From an uncultured Dorea sp. (GTDB lineage: Bacteria > Bacillota > Clostridia > Lachnospirales > Lachnospiraceae): a stretch of 64,000 nucleotides of DNA. Position numbers and translations under genes: made by a program. The DNA lies in the NCBI GenBank assembly GCA_910585725.1, contig CAJUFA010000009.1, positions 50,650 to 114,649 of the forward strand, read 5' to 3'. The stretch's first letter is position 1, and every line of letters starts with the position of its first letter. Shown piece after piece: positions 61,981 to 64,000 of the stretch. The notes beneath the pieces are model-generated. The model saw nothing but the letters and a program-made list of their open reading frames with translations. It ran no database searches and was not told where the DNA came from.

Positions 61981-63914
61981 GTTTGAGAGTAGTGTAATTT
62001 CGTATGGTAGTGAAGCTATTTTTGACGTATCCAAATCGTCTAGGTTGTTTGAGAGTAGTGTAATTTCGTATGGTAGTGAAGCTTATTTAATGCTGAGCCG
62101 TCTGTGTATACTGTTTGAGAGTAGTGTAATTTCGTATGGTAGTGAAGCTCGCTTTGTTTTCATGTAATACAGAAGTTTGTTTGAGAGTAGTGTAATTTCG
62201 TATGGTAGTGAAGCTGAAAATCCGTCCATGCACCACTCCTTCGGGTTTGAGAGTAGTGTAATTTCGTATGGTAGTGAAGCCACTTCCGGCATATATATAC
62301 AAATACCATAGTTTGAGAGTAGTGTAATTTCGTATGGTAGTGAAGCAGCGAGAGACAATCTCACGATCAGTCTGCCGTTTGAGAGTAGTGTAATTTCGTA
62401 TGGTAGTGAAGCGCCGAGAATTTGGCAAAAGAAAGAGGGACAGTTTGAGAGTAGTGTAATTTCGTATGGTAGTGAAGCTATGTGCCGTGCTTTAAGAATA
62501 TGTATAAAGTTTGAGAGTAGTGTAATTTCGTATGGTAGTGAAGCAAGTTGCCGCTCGTCTATTCCCATCGGTAAGTTTGAGAGTAGTGTAATTTCGTATG
62601 GTAGTGAAGCCGCCATCCGCTCCGGCGTGTCGTAAGTTTCGTTTGAGAGTAGTGTAATTTCGTATGGTAGTGAAGCCGATAGAGGCGGGCTTAGCGCCGA
62701 TCACGCGTTTGAGAGTAGTGTAATTTCGTATGGTAGTGAAGCGAGAAAGCTAGACTCATATGCTAAGAAATTGTTTGAGAGTAGTGTAATTTCGTATGGT
62801 AGTGAAGCAAGAAGAGGTCAAAAAATTGTAAAACGTATGTTTGAGAGTAGTGTAATTTCGTATGGTAGTGAAGCTGGATCGTCTGGATGAATGCATCAAT
62901 GACCGTTTGAGAGTAGTGTAATTTCGTATGGTAGTGAAGCAGCTCTTAGTATCTTGCGATATCTGCCGGAGTTTGAGAGTAGTGTAATTTCGTATGGTAG
63001 TGAAGCATATCTTCAACCATTGGATCATTGATAGAAGTTTGAGAGTAGTGTAATTTCGTATGGTAGTGAAGCACTCACGCATATTACAAATCAGTATTTA
63101 AAGTTTGAGAGTAGTGTAATTTCGTATGGTAGTGAAGCTACCGATGAAGTGCTTCGAAGTCAGGCCGGGTTTGAGAGTAGTGTAATTTCGTATGGTAGTG
63201 AAGCTTTGCTTTCACCATCCTTGACAGTTTCCTCGTTTGAGAGTAGTGTAATTTCGTATGGTAGTGAAGCCCTGATCCCGTGTATATGTCCCATTCTGAA
63301 GTTTGAGAGTAGTGTAATTTCGTATGGTAGTGAAGCAACACAATAACACAATGGAAAAGATATTCCGTTTGAGAGTAGTGTAATTTCGTATGGTAGTGAA
63401 GCCCGGAGCATAGCGCGTCCTTAGATTGTTTAGTTTGAGAGTAGTGTAATTTCGTATGGTAGTGAAGCATATATCCGGATCATTCTTTCGGAGTCTGTGT
63501 TTGAGAGTAGTGTAATTTCGTATGGTAGTGAAGCAAGCACCGTAACAGTAAAGTTTGATGATGTGTTTGAGAGTAGTGTAATTTCGTATGGTAGTGAAGC
63601 GAACGGTGAAAGCAAATTAGCTGGTAAAGCGTTTGAGAGTAGTGTAATTTCGTATGGTAGTGAAGCATCTGTTTACGCTTCTTGGCAATTGCTTTCGTTT
63701 GAGAGTAGTGTAATTTCGTATGGTAGTGAAGCGGCATCTTCCGCACTTCCCCGTAGAATATCGTTTGAGAGTAGTGTAATTTCGTATGGTAGTGAAGCAT
63801 GATGTTTTGGTTTATATATCAACACATAGTTTGAGAGTAGTGTAATTTCGTATGGTAGTGAAGCTTTGTGTTCAGCCTTTCGGTGATTAAATCAGTTTGA
63901 GAGTAGTGTAATTT
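61981..63914 (+). CRISPR. CRISPR array, 29 full repeats plus one truncated
   Basis: 36-nt repeats beginning GTTTGAGAGTAGTGTAATTT and ending TATGGTAGTGAAGC recur every 66 bp from 61981; repeat n starts at 61981+66(n-1). All 29 spacers are 30 nt. By eye the full repeats are identical, with no decayed copy at the far end. The thirtieth (63895-63914) keeps only its first 20 nt. The GTTTGAGAG start and the leader at the left give rightward transcription, newest spacers at the left. 22-codon periodicity produces false open frames on both strands. Confidence 0.98.
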
Positions 63915-64000
63915 GTAAGCGACACAAAACATACCGTAGTGAATTTTTCCCAGTCAATTGATATACTTTCCTTATATCACAAGGGAGGTATTTCAAATGA
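63915..64000 (+). mobile_element. left end of an IS66-family-like insertion in the array
   Basis: Sequence changes abruptly inside repeat 30 to GTAAGCGACACAAAAC, and GTAAGCG is the conserved start of IS66-family inverted repeats. A ribosome site AAGGGAGGT (63981-63989) precedes ATG at 63997, as expected for the first short IS66 gene. IS66 makes 8-bp target duplications, so TGTAATTT should recur at the far end before the rest of the repeat. Only 86 bp are visible. Confidence 0.55.

Noticed and set aside
61976..63802. Open frames on both strands across the array, reading repeated ESSVISYGSEA or SLPYEITLLSN
   Set aside because: The 66-bp period is a multiple of three, so the repeats create stop-free frames by chance; there are no starts with ribosome sites and the spacers are unrelated.

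Overview
The window looks like a spore-forming, anaerobic Firmicute of the Lachnospiraceae type (Clostridium cluster XIVa). The reasons are strong AGGAGG ribosome sites and sigma-A promoters, an [FeFe]-hydrogenase, radical-type dehydratase activators, a GerA/SpoVAF-family germination protein, DUF1540 and DUF1847 proteins, and a ylxM-ffh-rpsP-khpA-rimM-trmD operon. The species assignment is inference; no rRNA gene is present. No tRNA or rRNA gene was recognised.

Layout. 0-6 kb: a partial DUF1847 gene, asparagine synthase, and a response regulator/histidine kinase/lipoprotein operon. 6-10 kb: small and membrane proteins (SEC-C, YdcF, DUF1540, AI-2E family). 10-16.6 kb: amino-acid and nucleotide genes (homoserine acyltransferase, an amidotransferase-less GMP synthase, two peptidases, asparaginase). 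16.6-19.2 kb: a leftward YafY/WYL regulator with two GyrI-like proteins and a TfoX-like protein. 19.3-25 kb: leftward redox block, a multi-cluster [FeFe]-hydrogenase overlapping an NADPH-type flavoprotein, then a double-cubane-cluster reductase and its ATP-dependent activator. 25-27.6 kb: a three-gene ABC exporter. 27.8-30.5 kb: an AgrA/AgrC-like two-component pair and an MmcQ-like protein. 30.6-35 kb: one-carbon genes (glyA, fchA-like, folD) around a receiver-alarmone synthetase fusion. 35-38.5 kb: AGCS symporter, dUTPase, germination protein. 38.8-42.6 kb: the SRP/ribosome maturation operon. 42.7-47 kb: a 1420-residue double activase/dehydratase protein. 47-54.4 kb: rhomboid-like protein, pyruvate kinase, TrmB-type regulator plus LysA-like decarboxylase, lipoprotein, HAD phosphatase, signal peptidase, nitroreductase.

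54.5-64 kb is a complete type II-A CRISPR-Cas locus, visibly more AT-rich than the rest: a WYL regulator, a divergently transcribed tracrRNA, cas9-cas1-cas2-csn2 with overlapping reading frames, a short leader ending in TTTGAG, and an array of 29 full 36-nt repeats with 29 uniform 30-nt spacers. The thirtieth repeat is cut after 20 nt by what looks like the terminal inverted repeat of an IS66-family element that continues past the window.

The observations I rate highest are: the receiver-coupled (p)ppGpp synthetase; a FolD that has lost the cyclohydrolase Lys and Gln next to an FchA-like cyclohydrolase; a tracrRNA whose promoter lies inside a degenerate inverted copy of the CRISPR repeat; a GTTAACTTT motif shared by the WYL gene and cas9 upstream regions; and a dispersed 68-bp palindromic element. 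The CRISPR system itself is a known type; its regulatory layout is the part worth testing.
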